From the NCBI GenBank assembly GCA_021773035.1, contig JAJFKU010000022.1:1-33575 (forward strand): a stretch of DNA of 33,575 nucleotides, given 5' to 3'. Each line of letters opens with the position of its first letter. Position 1 is the stretch's first letter. Both the position numbers and the translations under genes were made by a program. Positions 15,996 to 25,254 of this stretch are shown here, in pieces. Source of the stretch: Woeseiaceae bacterium. Lineage in GTDB: Bacteria > Pseudomonadota > Gammaproteobacteria > Steroidobacterales > Woeseiaceae. A model generated the notes under the pieces. That model was given only the letters and a program-made list of their open reading frames with translations, was not told the DNA's origin and did no database searches.

Positions 15996-16069
15996 TGTCG
16001 CAGGAACCAATGAAGCGCCAGTATGACTACATCGTCAGCGGCGATTGTATGCAGGCGAGATCAAACTAA
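15995..16069 (+). pseudogene. 24-codon stub, possible FAD oxidoreductase N-terminus
   Basis: The ATG overlaps the deiminase stop codon (TGATG), a classic sign of translational coupling, yet the frame ends after 24 codons. Its start, MKRQYDYIVSGDC, resembles the beginning of GMC-type or related FAD oxidoreductases (YDYIVVGAGSAG), but the Gly-rich dinucleotide motif is lost after YDYIVSG. The simplest reading is that a third operon gene was deleted here, leaving its first codons. The similarity is short and could be chance. Confidence 0.35.
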
Positions 16070-16115
16070 CCTCGGGTTGTTCCGCGCGCTATCCGGCATT
16101 CGTAACTTTGCTTGC

Positions 16116-16976
16116 ATGAATAGAAATCACGCCGTACGCTGGTTTCATCAGGTTCATATCTTAGCAGGCTCGATTACTGTGTATCGCTTTCTAAGCGTCA
16201 TTTTTCTCTTAACCGCGCATCAGGCCCATGCGATAGATGTGATCGCACACCGCGGCTATGCCTGCCTTGAGGTCGAAAATTCGGTACAGAGCGTCGAAAG
16301 CGCCTGGCTAGCCGGCGCAGACGGCGTTGAGGTTGATGTTCGTGTTTCGAGCGATGGAATCGCCTATCTTTTTCATGACGAAGAAATTTCGAAAACGAAG
16401 ATTGCCGATCTGCCTTTCTCAAGCGTCAATGCGCTGAATGCTGCACCCATCCCGACGTTGTACGAACTGCTCAGTAAAGTGCGACCTGTTGGATACTATG
16501 TCTTCGACCTGAAAACAAGCGATCTCGAAGACTTGAATGAGGTGCTGAGCGTTATCAAAGACTCAGGTCTCGGGATGGAGTCGGTCACTTTTCAAAGTGG
16601 AAAGCTGGAAGTCCTGGATCACATCCGACGTCATCTGCCAGGCTCCCGCTTAACGTATCTCACCAATCTGAAATGGAAAATTCCCTACCTGCTGCGTCCG
16701 GATGTAGACCAATTGGTGACTATGCTCGGTGATAGCAAAATCGACCGTGTGAGCGTCAAGGGGCGTTCATTCGTGAACAGGCGATTTGTGGACGCTATCA
16801 GGGCCACGGGGCGCGAAGTACATGTCTGGACAATAAACGATCCCAGCCGCGCTATGTATTACCGGAGCCTGGGTGTAGATGGTCTCATTACGGACCGGGT
16901 CGAAGGACTCTTTGGGGAGGCCGGGGGTAAGAGGCACCGGGAAAAGCCATGCCGAACGACAGCCGAATCTGGCTAA
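16116..16976 (+). CDS. Secreted glycerophosphodiester phosphodiesterase
   Basis: GDPD enzymes hydrolyse glycerophosphodiesters to glycerol-3-phosphate and an alcohol. The product has a signal-peptide-like segment ending LTAHQAHA, so it should act in the periplasm. The GDPD barrel follows at once: IDVIAHRGYACLEVENSV (catalytic His, Arg and Glu), GADGVEVDVRVSSDG with metal-binding Glu and Asp, and LFHDEEI (second catalytic His). The C-terminal VHVWTINDPS and SLGVDGLITDR complete the fold. Length is normal for the family. The start is uncertain: I give the ATG at 16116, but a GTG at 16179 would begin directly at the signal peptide with AGG ten bases upstream. It lies on the same strand as the deiminase operon but is separated by about 120 bp. 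Confidence 0.88.
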   Translation: MNRNHAVRWFHQVHILAGSITVYRFLSVIFLLTAHQAHAIDVIAHRGYACLEVENSVQSVESAWLAGADGVEVDVRVSSDGIAYLFHDEEISKTKIADLPFSSVNALNAAPIPTLYELLSKVRPVGYYVFDLKTSDLEDLNEVLSVIKDSGLGMESVTFQSGKLEVLDHIRRHLPGSRLTYLTNLKWKIPYLLRPDVDQLVTMLGDSKIDRVSVKGRSFVNRRFVDAIRATGREVHVWTINDPSRAMYYRSLGVDGLITDRVEGLFGEAGGKRHREKPCRTTAESG

Positions 16977-16989
16977 GCGGACAATCACC

Positions 16990-17017
16990 TTTACGACCCA
17001 CCACAATTCAGCATAAT
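16990..17017 (+). promoter_or_regulatory. Candidate promoter for the alpha-2-macroglobulin-pbpC operon
   Basis: TTTACG (16990-16995) and CATAAT (17012-17017), 16 bp apart, resemble a sigma-70 promoter. They lie 80 bp upstream of the start codon at 17097, between it and the preceding gene's stop. There is no other evidence. Confidence 0.32.
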
Positions 17018-17096
17018 TTCGCCACGCGTATTCCATCGTCCAGGGGTTAGAATCGGGTAACCGCAATGCCACGTAATAACCCGAGTGAGGACGATA

Positions 17097-20000
17097 ATGG
17101 GAGTTTTCAGATCAATTTTCGGCGAAGTCCGCTGGACACCGCCGAACTGGCTGCGCCGGCTCGGACTGAAGAAAGTACTGCTTGGCATCGGATCGATCGC
17201 GGTGCTTTTCGCACTTACAGTCCTTGCCGTTCGATACTACGACTCTCTTCCAAAACCGACTCGTGTCGTCGCCGTGGTCGTCGTTCCCGGGATTACGCCG
17301 GTCGTCAACGACGAGCTAAGGCCGCTGCCCCTCACCATCGACTTTTCGGTCAAGGCAGATCCCAGGACGCTCCTGAGAACGGTTGAGTCCGTCGCTCGAA
17401 TCGAACTGGTCGACGAAGAAATTACCGATGGTGTTTCGATAGAGCCGGCCATTCCCGGCAGTTGGCGCTGGGGCGATGAAAACAGTCTCGTTTTTCAGCC
17501 CCTGGAGGACTGGCCCGCGGGCCAGGAGTATACGGTTCACTTCGACGCATCGATATTTTCACCCAACCTGATCCTCGCCAGCGACCGCGCCGAATTCGTG
17601 ACACACGACTTCTCAGCTCGGCTGGACGAGTTTGTCTTTTATCAGGATCCGGTTGAGCAGTCCGTTCGCAAAGTCGTTGCGACGCTCTCTTTCTCTCACC
17701 CGGTGGATTCGGACAGCCTGGAACGACACCTGTCCTATTCTATGCGAAGGCCCGGCGCGACGGTGAGCGAAGCCGCAGAACCCGTCACTTATGAGGTGAC
17801 GTATGACGAAAATCGGCGCAAGGCTTTCATACATTCCGTGCCGATCGAAATTCCCCCTCAGGAAACCTATCTGACGGTTCACCTGGCGGAGCAACTGGCG
17901 CCGGCCAAAGGGCCGTCTCGGTATACGGACGAGATTGTGCAGAACGTTCGAATTCCAGACGTAGCCAGCTATTTTCGCGTCAGCAATGTGCAAAGCATCA
18001 TGACCCGAAACGAGAATGACGAACCCGAGCAGACGCTTACGCTTGAGTTCACCGACCGCGTCCGGACCGATGCCCTTCAGGACAGACTGAGCGCATATAT
18101 TCTGCCGATAAATCTAATGCTCGATGGTAACCGGGTGAACAATAAACGCTGGCGGACGGCGAGGGAGGTTACGCCGGAAGTACTCAGGCAGTCACAGCAG
18201 GTCGACATCGAGCTAAATCCGTCTGAGGGCGACAGCGCACAGTTGCACAGCGCAGCAATCGATGTGCCGGAGCAGAGCTACATTTATCTGCGAATCGAAG
18301 AAGGGCTGAAGTCTGACGGCGACTTTTTGCTGAGCGTCCGTAGTGAGACCCTCGTGAGGGCACCCAGGTACCCGAAGGAGGCGACTATCGCCCAGTCGGG
18401 TGCACTGTTACCGCTGACCGGTTCGCAGAAGCTGACGTTTTTGTCCCGGGGCGTGACTTCTCTCAAGGTCGAGGTAGGGCGGCTTATTGACAGCGAGGTA
18501 AACCATCTCGCCAGTCAGACATATGGCGACATGCAGAGTCCCTACTTCTCCAACTATATTTTTAACGAAGACAATGTGACGGAACGCAGCACGCGCTTCA
18601 TCGACCTTAGTCCCGGTCACCCGAAGAAAGCGGTGTACTCGAATCTCGACCTTAGTGAATATCTTCCCGATGGTGGATATTACTTCGTCACAGTGCAGGG
18701 CTGGGATCGGCAACGCGACCGCGCGGTTGGCACCAGCGACAAACGGTTTATCCTGATTACCGACCTTGGATTGCTGGTCAAAACCAACAGCGACTATACC
18801 CAGGATATTTTCGTCCACTCAATCGAATCGGGCCAGCCGATTGAAGGCGCGGGCATCCAGCTGCTCGGCAAGAACGGTGTGCCAATTATCGAACGAACGA
18901 CGGCGGCTGACGGTCATGTCGAGATGCCGGCAACCAACACATTTGAACGCGAGAAAACACCGACCGTATTCGTCGTCCGCAACGGGCCGGATTCGGTTTT
19001 CATGCCGTATGCCCGCAGCGAGCGAATGCTGCAGTACTCGCGCTTCGATGTCGGTGGAGACTATGTACAGCGAAGAACGGCAGGGGAGCGGCTCAAAGCT
19101 CAGCTGTTTTCGGACCGCGGGCTCTATCGCCCGGGCGATACGGCGACGTTCGCCGCAATCGTAAAACGCGACGACTGGAGGTCGCTGGGTAACCTGCCCC
19201 TGGTATTGCGTGTTGTGGATCCGCGCGGGCAGGCGGTTTTGGACAAACGCGTGAGCTTGCCCGATGACGGGTTTTTCGACGAGGAGTTCACAACCGAGGC
19301 CACCTCGCCGACCGGCAACTACAATGCGACGCTTTATCTTATCGAGGAACGAAATCGCCGGCGCGCGATAGGCAATGCCACAATCAAAGTCGAGGAATTT
19401 CTTCCGGATCGTCTGCGTATTCGCTCATCGATCTCCGGGCAAAAGCCAAGTGGCTGGGTGAAGCCGGGAGACCTTGTATGCGAGGTATCGCTCAAGAACC
19501 TGTTCGGGACGGCCGCCGAATCCCGGCGCGTGACAGGGGAGCTCGAACTGCGGCCAAGCGGCATTCGTATGAGCCAGTACCCCGGCTACGTTTTTGACGA
19601 CCCGCTGAGGGAGCATGGCAGCAATGTTCACCAGGTCGCTCTACCGTTGGCTCCGACAACGACCAACCAAGACGGCATAGCGTCCCTCCCGCTCGATCTT
19701 CGCCAGTATGACAAAGGCATATACCGTCTTACGGTTTCGACGGAGGGGTTCGAAGATGGCGGTGGCCGCAGTGTCAAGGCGCAGGCCAGTGTGATGATGT
19801 CGCCGCTGGACTTCCTGATTGGTTACAAGGTCGACGGTGACCTGTCGTTCGTCGACAAAGGCTCTTCCCGAGCCGTTGATTTCCTCGCCGTGGACAGCGA
19901 TGCGGCGGCAAGAGCTCTGGGCGACCTGACTTTGTCTATTGTTGAAGAAGAGTACGTCTCGACGCTCGTCAAGAGGCCGAACGGCACCTTCGCCTATCAG

Positions 20001-22793
20001 TCGGTACTAAAAGAAAAACCCGTTTCCAAGCAGGACTACGCGCTGCCCGATGGCGGCAGTTCGTTCGAGCTGCCGACCGACAGGCCCGGTACCTTCGTCG
20101 TGAAAATCGCAGACAGCAGCGACCTCGTGTACAGCAAAGTTCGGTACACCGTTGCAGGTGCGCGTAATCTGGCCGCTAACCTCGAGCGTGACGCGGAGCT
20201 CGAACTCTCTTTGAACGGCAAGAGTTTCGATCCGGGTGAAGAAATCGAAATGGAAATCACGGCGCCCTACACCGGCACTGGTCTGATAACGATCGAGCGT
20301 GATCGTGTCTATGCCTACAAGTGGTTCCACAGCGATTCGAATACCAGTGTTCAGAGAATCCGCGTTCCCGCCGACATGGAGGGCAACGCCTATGTAAACA
20401 TCGCGTTTGTTCGCGATCTGGACTCGCCGGAAATCTTCGTTAGCCCTCTTAGCTACGCGGTCCAGCCGTTTGCGATCAGCCGCGCCGCACGCACAGTCGA
20501 AGTCGACTTGAAGGTGCCGGAAATCGTGCGGCCGGGCGACACCCTCACGGTCGCCTACAGTGCATCGAAGCCGGGTCGCATTGCGATTTACGCCGTCGAT
20601 GAGGGCATACTCCAGGTCGCCAAATACGAAATGCCCGACCCTCTGAGCTTCTTCCTGCGAAAGATGGCGCTGCAGGTAAGCACCTTCCAGATTGCCGACC
20701 TGATCCTGCCGGACTTCGATGCCTATCAGAGCAGCGCTGCCCCGGGAGGCGGCGAAGCAGCCGGACTGGCTGGCCAAAACCTCAACCCCTTTCGCAGAAA
20801 AACCGAGGCGCCAGTCGCGTTCTGGTCCGGAATTGTCGAGTCCGGGCCGGAGCAACGCAGTGTTTCGTTTGACGTGCCCGACTACTTTAACGGGCAGTTG
20901 CGCGTCATGGCTGTGGCGGTATCGGACGGGGCTGTCGGGCGGTCCGGGACAAGTACGATTGCCCGGGGGCCATTCGTTATTACGCCGAGCGTCCTGACGG
21001 CCGCCGCGCCGGGCGATGAGTTCGACGTGTCCGTCGGCCTGTCCAACAACCTGGAGGGGTCCGGTCCGAATGCACTGATCGAGCTGGTCGCTTCGACATC
21101 CGAGCATATCGAAATCGTCGGCGAGAAGCGGGTCGAGATGCGAATTGACGAAGGACGCGAGGGACGTGCGACGCTGCGAGTTCGGGCTCTGAATACACTT
21201 GGATCTGCCAGTGTCGATTTTGAGGCTAAGTCCGGCGCCGAATCGATACGCCGCAAAGCGACATTGAGCATTCGTCCGTCTGTTGCCTACGTATCAACGA
21301 TGCTTGCAGGAACAGGCGACGACGATCCGCTCACACTGCGATTCAATCGAACCCTCTACGATCAGCTGGCAAAACAATCGGCGGCCGCTTCAGTCAGCCC
21401 GCTTGTGTTGACGGATGGTCTGCTTGAGTATCTCGATGCATTTCCGCACGCGTGTGCCGAGCAGATAGTCAGCAAGGTCTTCCCGCAGATCGGTTTTCTG
21501 GGCAGGGGAGACTACGCCGTCGATGAATCGGCGATCCGTAGACAGTTCGATGACACGGTCCGAAAACTTCGTGGGCGACAGAACTCACAGGGCGGCTTTC
21601 TTTTCTGGGCATCCTCCCAGGAGCCTGCCGAATTCCCTTCTGTTTACATCATGCATTTCCTGACCGATGCAAAGGCACTTGGTCTGTCCGTGCCCAGGGA
21701 CATGCTAAACTCCGGGCTGGATTACCTTCGCCAGATAGCGGCTCGCGAGGTTAACTCTCTGGCTCAGGCGCGAATCCGAGCCTATGCAATATACGTAATC
21801 TCCCGTAACGGCGTGATCACGACAAACTACCTTACGAATCTGCATGACTATCTGGATCGTCAGCATGCTGACGATTGGCGCAGTGATCTGGCAGCAGCCT
21901 ACATGGCCGCCAGCTACGAGTTGGTGAAGAAATCGCAGCTCGGTTCGCAGCTCATCGGAGAGTATAAGATGGGTGCCGGGGACGAAATGCTCAGTGACTT
22001 CGACACGCGATTGGGGCGAGACGCGCAGTATCTCTATTTGCTGGCACGTCATTTTCCGGATCAGTTGGGCGATATTGACGCAGCGGCAATTCAAGGCCTG
22101 GCAGAACCGATCATGCAGAACCGCTTCAATACCTTGTCCTCGTCCTATGCCGTACTGGCGCTGGGCGAATACACCAGTGCCGTCTTCGACGGGACGGGCG
22201 GAGCGATGCTCAGCATTTCGGAAGCGTCCGGGAGTGCCACAAAAGTCCTGGCCGAGGCCGCGATCTTTTCGCGTGCAAGCATCGACAATTCCGTGACGCG
22301 GCTGCAGATCAACGGCTCGAACGGGACGGACATCTACTATGTCCTTTCGCAAACCGGATTCGATACGACCCCGCCAACAGACGCCGTAACGAAGGGTCTT
22401 GAAATCTCTCGCGAGTACCTGAACGATCAGGGTAAGCCGGTGAGCACGGCGCAGATCGGCGATGAGCTGACCGTGCGGCTTCGTGTGCGTTCTACCGGGC
22501 TTACCCGCAGCAACGTCGCCGTCGTCGACATGCTGCCCGGGGGTTTCGAGGTTCTGACCGAATCAGTACGCGATCAGTATGGCGCCTGGTTTGCAGACTA
22601 CCGGGATGTTCGTGAGGACCGCGTCGTGATCTACGGGACGTTCTCCGATCGAATTTCGGAGATTCGTTATCGTGTGAAGCTCACCAGTGCCGGCGACTTC
22701 GTCGTGCCGGCTGCCTACGCCGGGTCGATGTACGACCGCAGCATTCAGTCAAACACCAGGCCGGGCCGCTTTCAGGTCAAGTCTGTGCAATGA
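17097..22793 (+). CDS. Bacterial alpha-2-macroglobulin (YfhM-like protease trap)
   Basis: The 1898-residue product has a single N-terminal membrane anchor (about residues 25-47) and a long periplasmic part. Macroglobulin-like beta domains follow, including the MG landmark DRGLYRPGDTATF at about residue 670. The A2M domain begins near 1242 with FWSGIVESGPEQRSVSFDVP. The thioester motif CAEQ (Cys1453, Gln1456) is intact, followed by the alpha-helical thioester barrel and a C-terminal receptor-like domain. Such proteins trap proteases that attack the periplasm: cleavage in a bait region exposes the thioester, which bonds to the attacker. Start ATG at 17097 is preceded by GAGG at 17087-17090; a GTG at 17085 is the alternative. 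The stop overlaps the pbpC start by 4 bp, the usual A2M-PbpC pairing. Unlike E. coli YfhM it has no lipobox. Confidence 0.95.
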   Translation: MGVFRSIFGEVRWTPPNWLRRLGLKKVLLGIGSIAVLFALTVLAVRYYDSLPKPTRVVAVVVVPGITPVVNDELRPLPLTIDFSVKADPRTLLRTVESVARIELVDEEITDGVSIEPAIPGSWRWGDENSLVFQPLEDWPAGQEYTVHFDASIFSPNLILASDRAEFVTHDFSARLDEFVFYQDPVEQSVRKVVATLSFSHPVDSDSLERHLSYSMRRPGATVSEAAEPVTYEVTYDENRRKAFIHSVPIEIPPQETYLTVHLAEQLAPAKGPSRYTDEIVQNVRIPDVASYFRVSNVQSIMTRNENDEPEQTLTLEFTDRVRTDALQDRLSAYILPINLMLDGNRVNNKRWRTAREVTPEVLRQSQQVDIELNPSEGDSAQLHSAAIDVPEQSYIYLRIEEGLKSDGDFLLSVRSETLVRAPRYPKEATIAQSGALLPLTGSQKLTFLSRGVTSLKVEVGRLIDSEVNHLASQTYGDMQSPYFSNYIFNEDNVTERSTRFIDLSPGHPKKAVYSNLDLSEYLPDGGYYFVTVQGWDRQRDRAVGTSDKRFILITDLGLLVKTNSDYTQDIFVHSIESGQPIEGAGIQLLGKNGVPIIERTTAADGHVEMPATNTFEREKTPTVFVVRNGPDSVFMPYARSERMLQYSRFDVGGDYVQRRTAGERLKAQLFSDRGLYRPGDTATFAAIVKRDDWRSLGNLPLVLRVVDPRGQAVLDKRVSLPDDGFFDEEFTTEATSPTGNYNATLYLIEERNRRRAIGNATIKVEEFLPDRLRIRSSISGQKPSGWVKPGDLVCEVSLKNLFGTAAESRRVTGELELRPSGIRMSQYPGYVFDDPLREHGSNVHQVALPLAPTTTNQDGIASLPLDLRQYDKGIYRLTVSTEGFEDGGGRSVKAQASVMMSPLDFLIGYKVDGDLSFVDKGSSRAVDFLAVDSDAAARALGDLTLSIVEEEYVSTLVKRPNGTFAYQSVLKEKPVSKQDYALPDGGSSFELPTDRPGTFVVKIADSSDLVYSKVRYTVAGARNLAANLERDAELELSLNGKSFDPGEEIEMEITAPYTGTGLITIERDRVYAYKWFHSDSNTSVQRIRVPADMEGNAYVNIAFVRDLDSPEIFVSPLSYAVQPFAISRAARTVEVDLKVPEIVRPGDTLTVAYSASKPGRIAIYAVDEGILQVAKYEMPDPLSFFLRKMALQVSTFQIADLILPDFDAYQSSAAPGGGEAAGLAGQNLNPFRRKTEAPVAFWSGIVESGPEQRSVSFDVPDYFNGQLRVMAVAVSDGAVGRSGTSTIARGPFVITPSVLTAAAPGDEFDVSVGLSNNLEGSGPNALIELVASTSEHIEIVGEKRVEMRIDEGREGRATLRVRALNTLGSASVDFEAKSGAESIRRKATLSIRPSVAYVSTMLAGTGDDDPLTLRFNRTLYDQLAKQSAAASVSPLVLTDGLLEYLDAFPHACAEQIVSKVFPQIGFLGRGDYAVDESAIRRQFDDTVRKLRGRQNSQGGFLFWASSQEPAEFPSVYIMHFLTDAKALGLSVPRDMLNSGLDYLRQIAAREVNSLAQARIRAYAIYVISRNGVITTNYLTNLHDYLDRQHADDWRSDLAAAYMAASYELVKKSQLGSQLIGEYKMGAGDEMLSDFDTRLGRDAQYLYLLARHFPDQLGDIDAAAIQGLAEPIMQNRFNTLSSSYAVLALGEYTSAVFDGTGGAMLSISEASGSATKVLAEAAIFSRASIDNSVTRLQINGSNGTDIYYVLSQTGFDTTPPTDAVTKGLEISREYLNDQGKPVSTAQIGDELTVRLRVRSTGLTRSNVAVVDMLPGGFEVLTESVRDQYGAWFADYRDVREDRVVIYGTFSDRISEIRYRVKLTSAGDFVVPAAYAGSMYDRSIQSNTRPGRFQVKSVQ

Positions 22794-25123
22794 GCTTGCG
22801 TCGCGTCACAGTGTATGCGGCGTTGGTGGCGATTGCCGCAGTCGGCCTGTTGGCCGCGCTCTGCCCGAAGCCGGTTCTCTACGGCGATGTGAACTTTTCG
22901 GCTGCCGTCGAAGACCGCAACGGTCTCTTGTTGCGCCTCGCACTGGCCGATGATGATCGCTACAGGCTTAAGGTTTCGCTCGATGACATCGCGCCGGCGG
23001 CCGTTGAAGCTACGCTTTTATATGAAGATCAGCATTTTCGATCTCACACTGGATTCAATGTGCCCGCATTGTTCCGCGCAGCCTGGTCTACCTACGTTAC
23101 TCGCGACCGGGTCATAGGCGGGTCGACAATCACCATGCAGCTCGCAAGGCTGCGATTCGATCTTGACACCAGATCGATCGGCGGAAAATTGCGACAGATC
23201 GCGAGAGCCGTGCAGCTTGAGCGGCACTATTCAAAAGATCAGATTCTGGAGGCGTACTTAAATCTGGCACCGTATGGCGGCAACATCGAAGGACTTGGTA
23301 CCGCTTCCCTCATCTACTTCGACAAGCCTGCATCAAAGCTAAGTCTTCCCGAAGCGTTGGCACTTGCCGTTATTCCGCAGAACCCGGTTCGTCGAAATCC
23401 GGTCGCGCCGCCCGGCTACTTGGAAATGAACTCTGCGAGGGGCCGTTTGGTAAATATCTGGGCGCAGAAGAACGGCCTTTCAGAAGAAATGCTGGCACAA
23501 GTGGAGCTTCCACTGGCCGTTCGCGCGGCAAGCCAGTTGCCGTATCGCGCGCCGCATTTTTCCCGGGATGTACTGCGAGCCGGCCAGCGGTCTCCGGGAA
23601 TCAAATCGACGACGCTCGACTGGATAACGCAAAGCCTGATCGAGGAGCGAGTCAGCGGCTATATAGACAGGCGCCGGTCTGTCGGGATCAACAACGCGAG
23701 CGCGATGTTGATCGATCATCGCACGATGGAAGTAGTCGCGTCCGTTGGTTCTTCGAATTTTTTCGACAATGAAATACAGGGGCAGGTAGACGGAACGAAG
23801 TCGAAGCGCTCGCCCGGTTCGACGCTGAAGCCGTTCGTGTACGGGCTTGCGATTGACGACGGAATAATACATCCGATGAGCCTGCTGAAAGACGCCCCAA
23901 AGCGGTTCGCAGCTTACACACCAGAGAACTTCGACCGCGGGTTCATGGGACCGGTCTTCGCCCAGGACGCGCTGATATACAGCCGCAATGTGCCCGCGAT
24001 CGAGCTGCTGGCGCAGGTGGGTCATGAGACGTTCAACGATTTTCTGATCGATGGCGAGGTCGCTGATCTGCGAAACGCAGAGCATTACGGGCTCGCAATG
24101 GTGTTGGGCGGCAATGAGCTGACAATGCGGGAGCTGGTGCGCCTTTATGCGATGCTGGCAAACGGGGGTCACAACAGACCGCTGATCACCGGCTCAAACG
24201 AGGAGTCGCCGCCGTCGGGCCCGCAACTGTTGAGCGCCGAATCGAGTTTCCTGGTGCTCGATATGCTGCGCAGGAATCCGAGGCCGGACTCCATCAGCGT
24301 AGATACGGCGAAACAGCAGCAGGCAATCGCGTGGAAAACAGGTACTTCTTACGCGTACCGGGACGCCTGGACTGTGGGTGTATTCGGGCCGTATGTCCTG
24401 GCCGTCTGGGTTGGGAACTTCGATGGCTCGGGCAATCCGGCGCTGGTTGGTCGTCAGGCCGCCGCTCCCCTGTTTTTCGAAATTGCCGATTCGTTGCCCC
24501 TCAGTCCAACGGAGCAGGTTCTGAACACAGAGCCTTCCCCACAACTGAATCTCCTGAAGGTCGATGTGTGCGCGAGTACCGGCGATCTCCCTGGGCGGCA
24601 CTGTCCTCAGACAAGCGAGTCGTGGTTCGTGCCGGGCGTTTCGCCAATCACCGTTTCCGGCGTCCACCGTGCTATTCGGGTGGACAATAAAACCGGTGAG
24701 CGGACCTGCAGTTACGATGCTGCGACGACGCACGAAGAGGTTTTCGAGTTCTGGCCGTCAGACATATCGCGGCTATTTCGGAAGGCGGGCATAGCACGCC
24801 GGCCACCACCACCCTGGGCGGCGAATTGCTCTCTCGACCTTCAGGCAGCGAATGGACTGGCGCCCAATATCACATCGCCGTCGCCACGACTCGCCTATCA
24901 GATCCGGCCGGACCGCGCCGACAAGGAGCGACTACCCCTGATCGCGACTACCGATGGCGATGTGCAGTGGCTTTATTGGTTTGCGAACGACACTTTCATC
25001 GCAAGAGTTCAGAGAGATGAACCGTTGTTCTGGAATCCCGGTCCGGGTAGCTATGACATGCTGGTTGTGGATGACCTGGGACGTAGTCACTCGCGGAGCC
25101 TGTCGGTTACGGCAGTTCAATAG
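22790..25123 (+). CDS. pbpC: Penicillin-binding protein 1C (bifunctional glycosyltransferase/transpeptidase)
   Basis: The 777-residue protein polymerises and cross-links peptidoglycan. It has an N-terminal membrane anchor (about 8-25). The GT51 glycosyltransferase domain carries EDQHFRSHTGFN (catalytic Glu79) and GGSTITMQLARL. The transpeptidase domain has all three penicillin-binding motifs: STLK (Ser344, Lys347), SRN (398-400) and KTG (516-518). The C-terminal part, from about 690, matches the BiPBP_C domain of PbpC, including LDLQAANGLAPNITSPSPRL. The ATGA overlap with the preceding gene shows they are one operon. In this pairing PbpC is thought to repair the wall where the protease trap signals a breach. 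Length is normal. Confidence 0.96.
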   Translation: MSLRRVTVYAALVAIAAVGLLAALCPKPVLYGDVNFSAAVEDRNGLLLRLALADDDRYRLKVSLDDIAPAAVEATLLYEDQHFRSHTGFNVPALFRAAWSTYVTRDRVIGGSTITMQLARLRFDLDTRSIGGKLRQIARAVQLERHYSKDQILEAYLNLAPYGGNIEGLGTASLIYFDKPASKLSLPEALALAVIPQNPVRRNPVAPPGYLEMNSARGRLVNIWAQKNGLSEEMLAQVELPLAVRAASQLPYRAPHFSRDVLRAGQRSPGIKSTTLDWITQSLIEERVSGYIDRRRSVGINNASAMLIDHRTMEVVASVGSSNFFDNEIQGQVDGTKSKRSPGSTLKPFVYGLAIDDGIIHPMSLLKDAPKRFAAYTPENFDRGFMGPVFAQDALIYSRNVPAIELLAQVGHETFNDFLIDGEVADLRNAEHYGLAMVLGGNELTMRELVRLYAMLANGGHNRPLITGSNEESPPSGPQLLSAESSFLVLDMLRRNPRPDSISVDTAKQQQAIAWKTGTSYAYRDAWTVGVFGPYVLAVWVGNFDGSGNPALVGRQAAAPLFFEIADSLPLSPTEQVLNTEPSPQLNLLKVDVCASTGDLPGRHCPQTSESWFVPGVSPITVSGVHRAIRVDNKTGERTCSYDAATTHEEVFEFWPSDISRLFRKAGIARRPPPPWAANCSLDLQAANGLAPNITSPSPRLAYQIRPDRADKERLPLIATTDGDVQWLYWFANDTFIARVQRDEPLFWNPGPGSYDMLVVDDLGRSHSRSLSVTAVQ

Positions 25124-25134
25124 TTTTTCGTCGC

Positions 25135-25190
25135 GGCTATTCAGCGTGAGAGTCGCTTGCGGTTCAGCGCTGCGGCAAACCCGAATAGCC
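25135..25190. terminator. Inverted repeat downstream of pbpC
   Basis: GGCTATTC (25135-25142) is the exact complement of GAATAGCC (25183-25190). Inside are further small stems such as CGCT and AGCG. There is no following T run, so it may be a transcript-end hairpin or processing signal. It lies within the 131-bp gap before the next gene. Confidence 0.3.
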
Positions 25191-25254
25191 ACAGATGATC
25201 ACTAAACTGATATTCTCTCCGTGGTCATCAATGGCAACGAGAGAGGGTAAAAGA

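Noticed and set aside
20007..21107. Minus-strand open frame of 366 codons
   Set aside because: It lies fully inside the alpha-2-macroglobulin gene, shows no family features and reflects the codon bias of the real gene.
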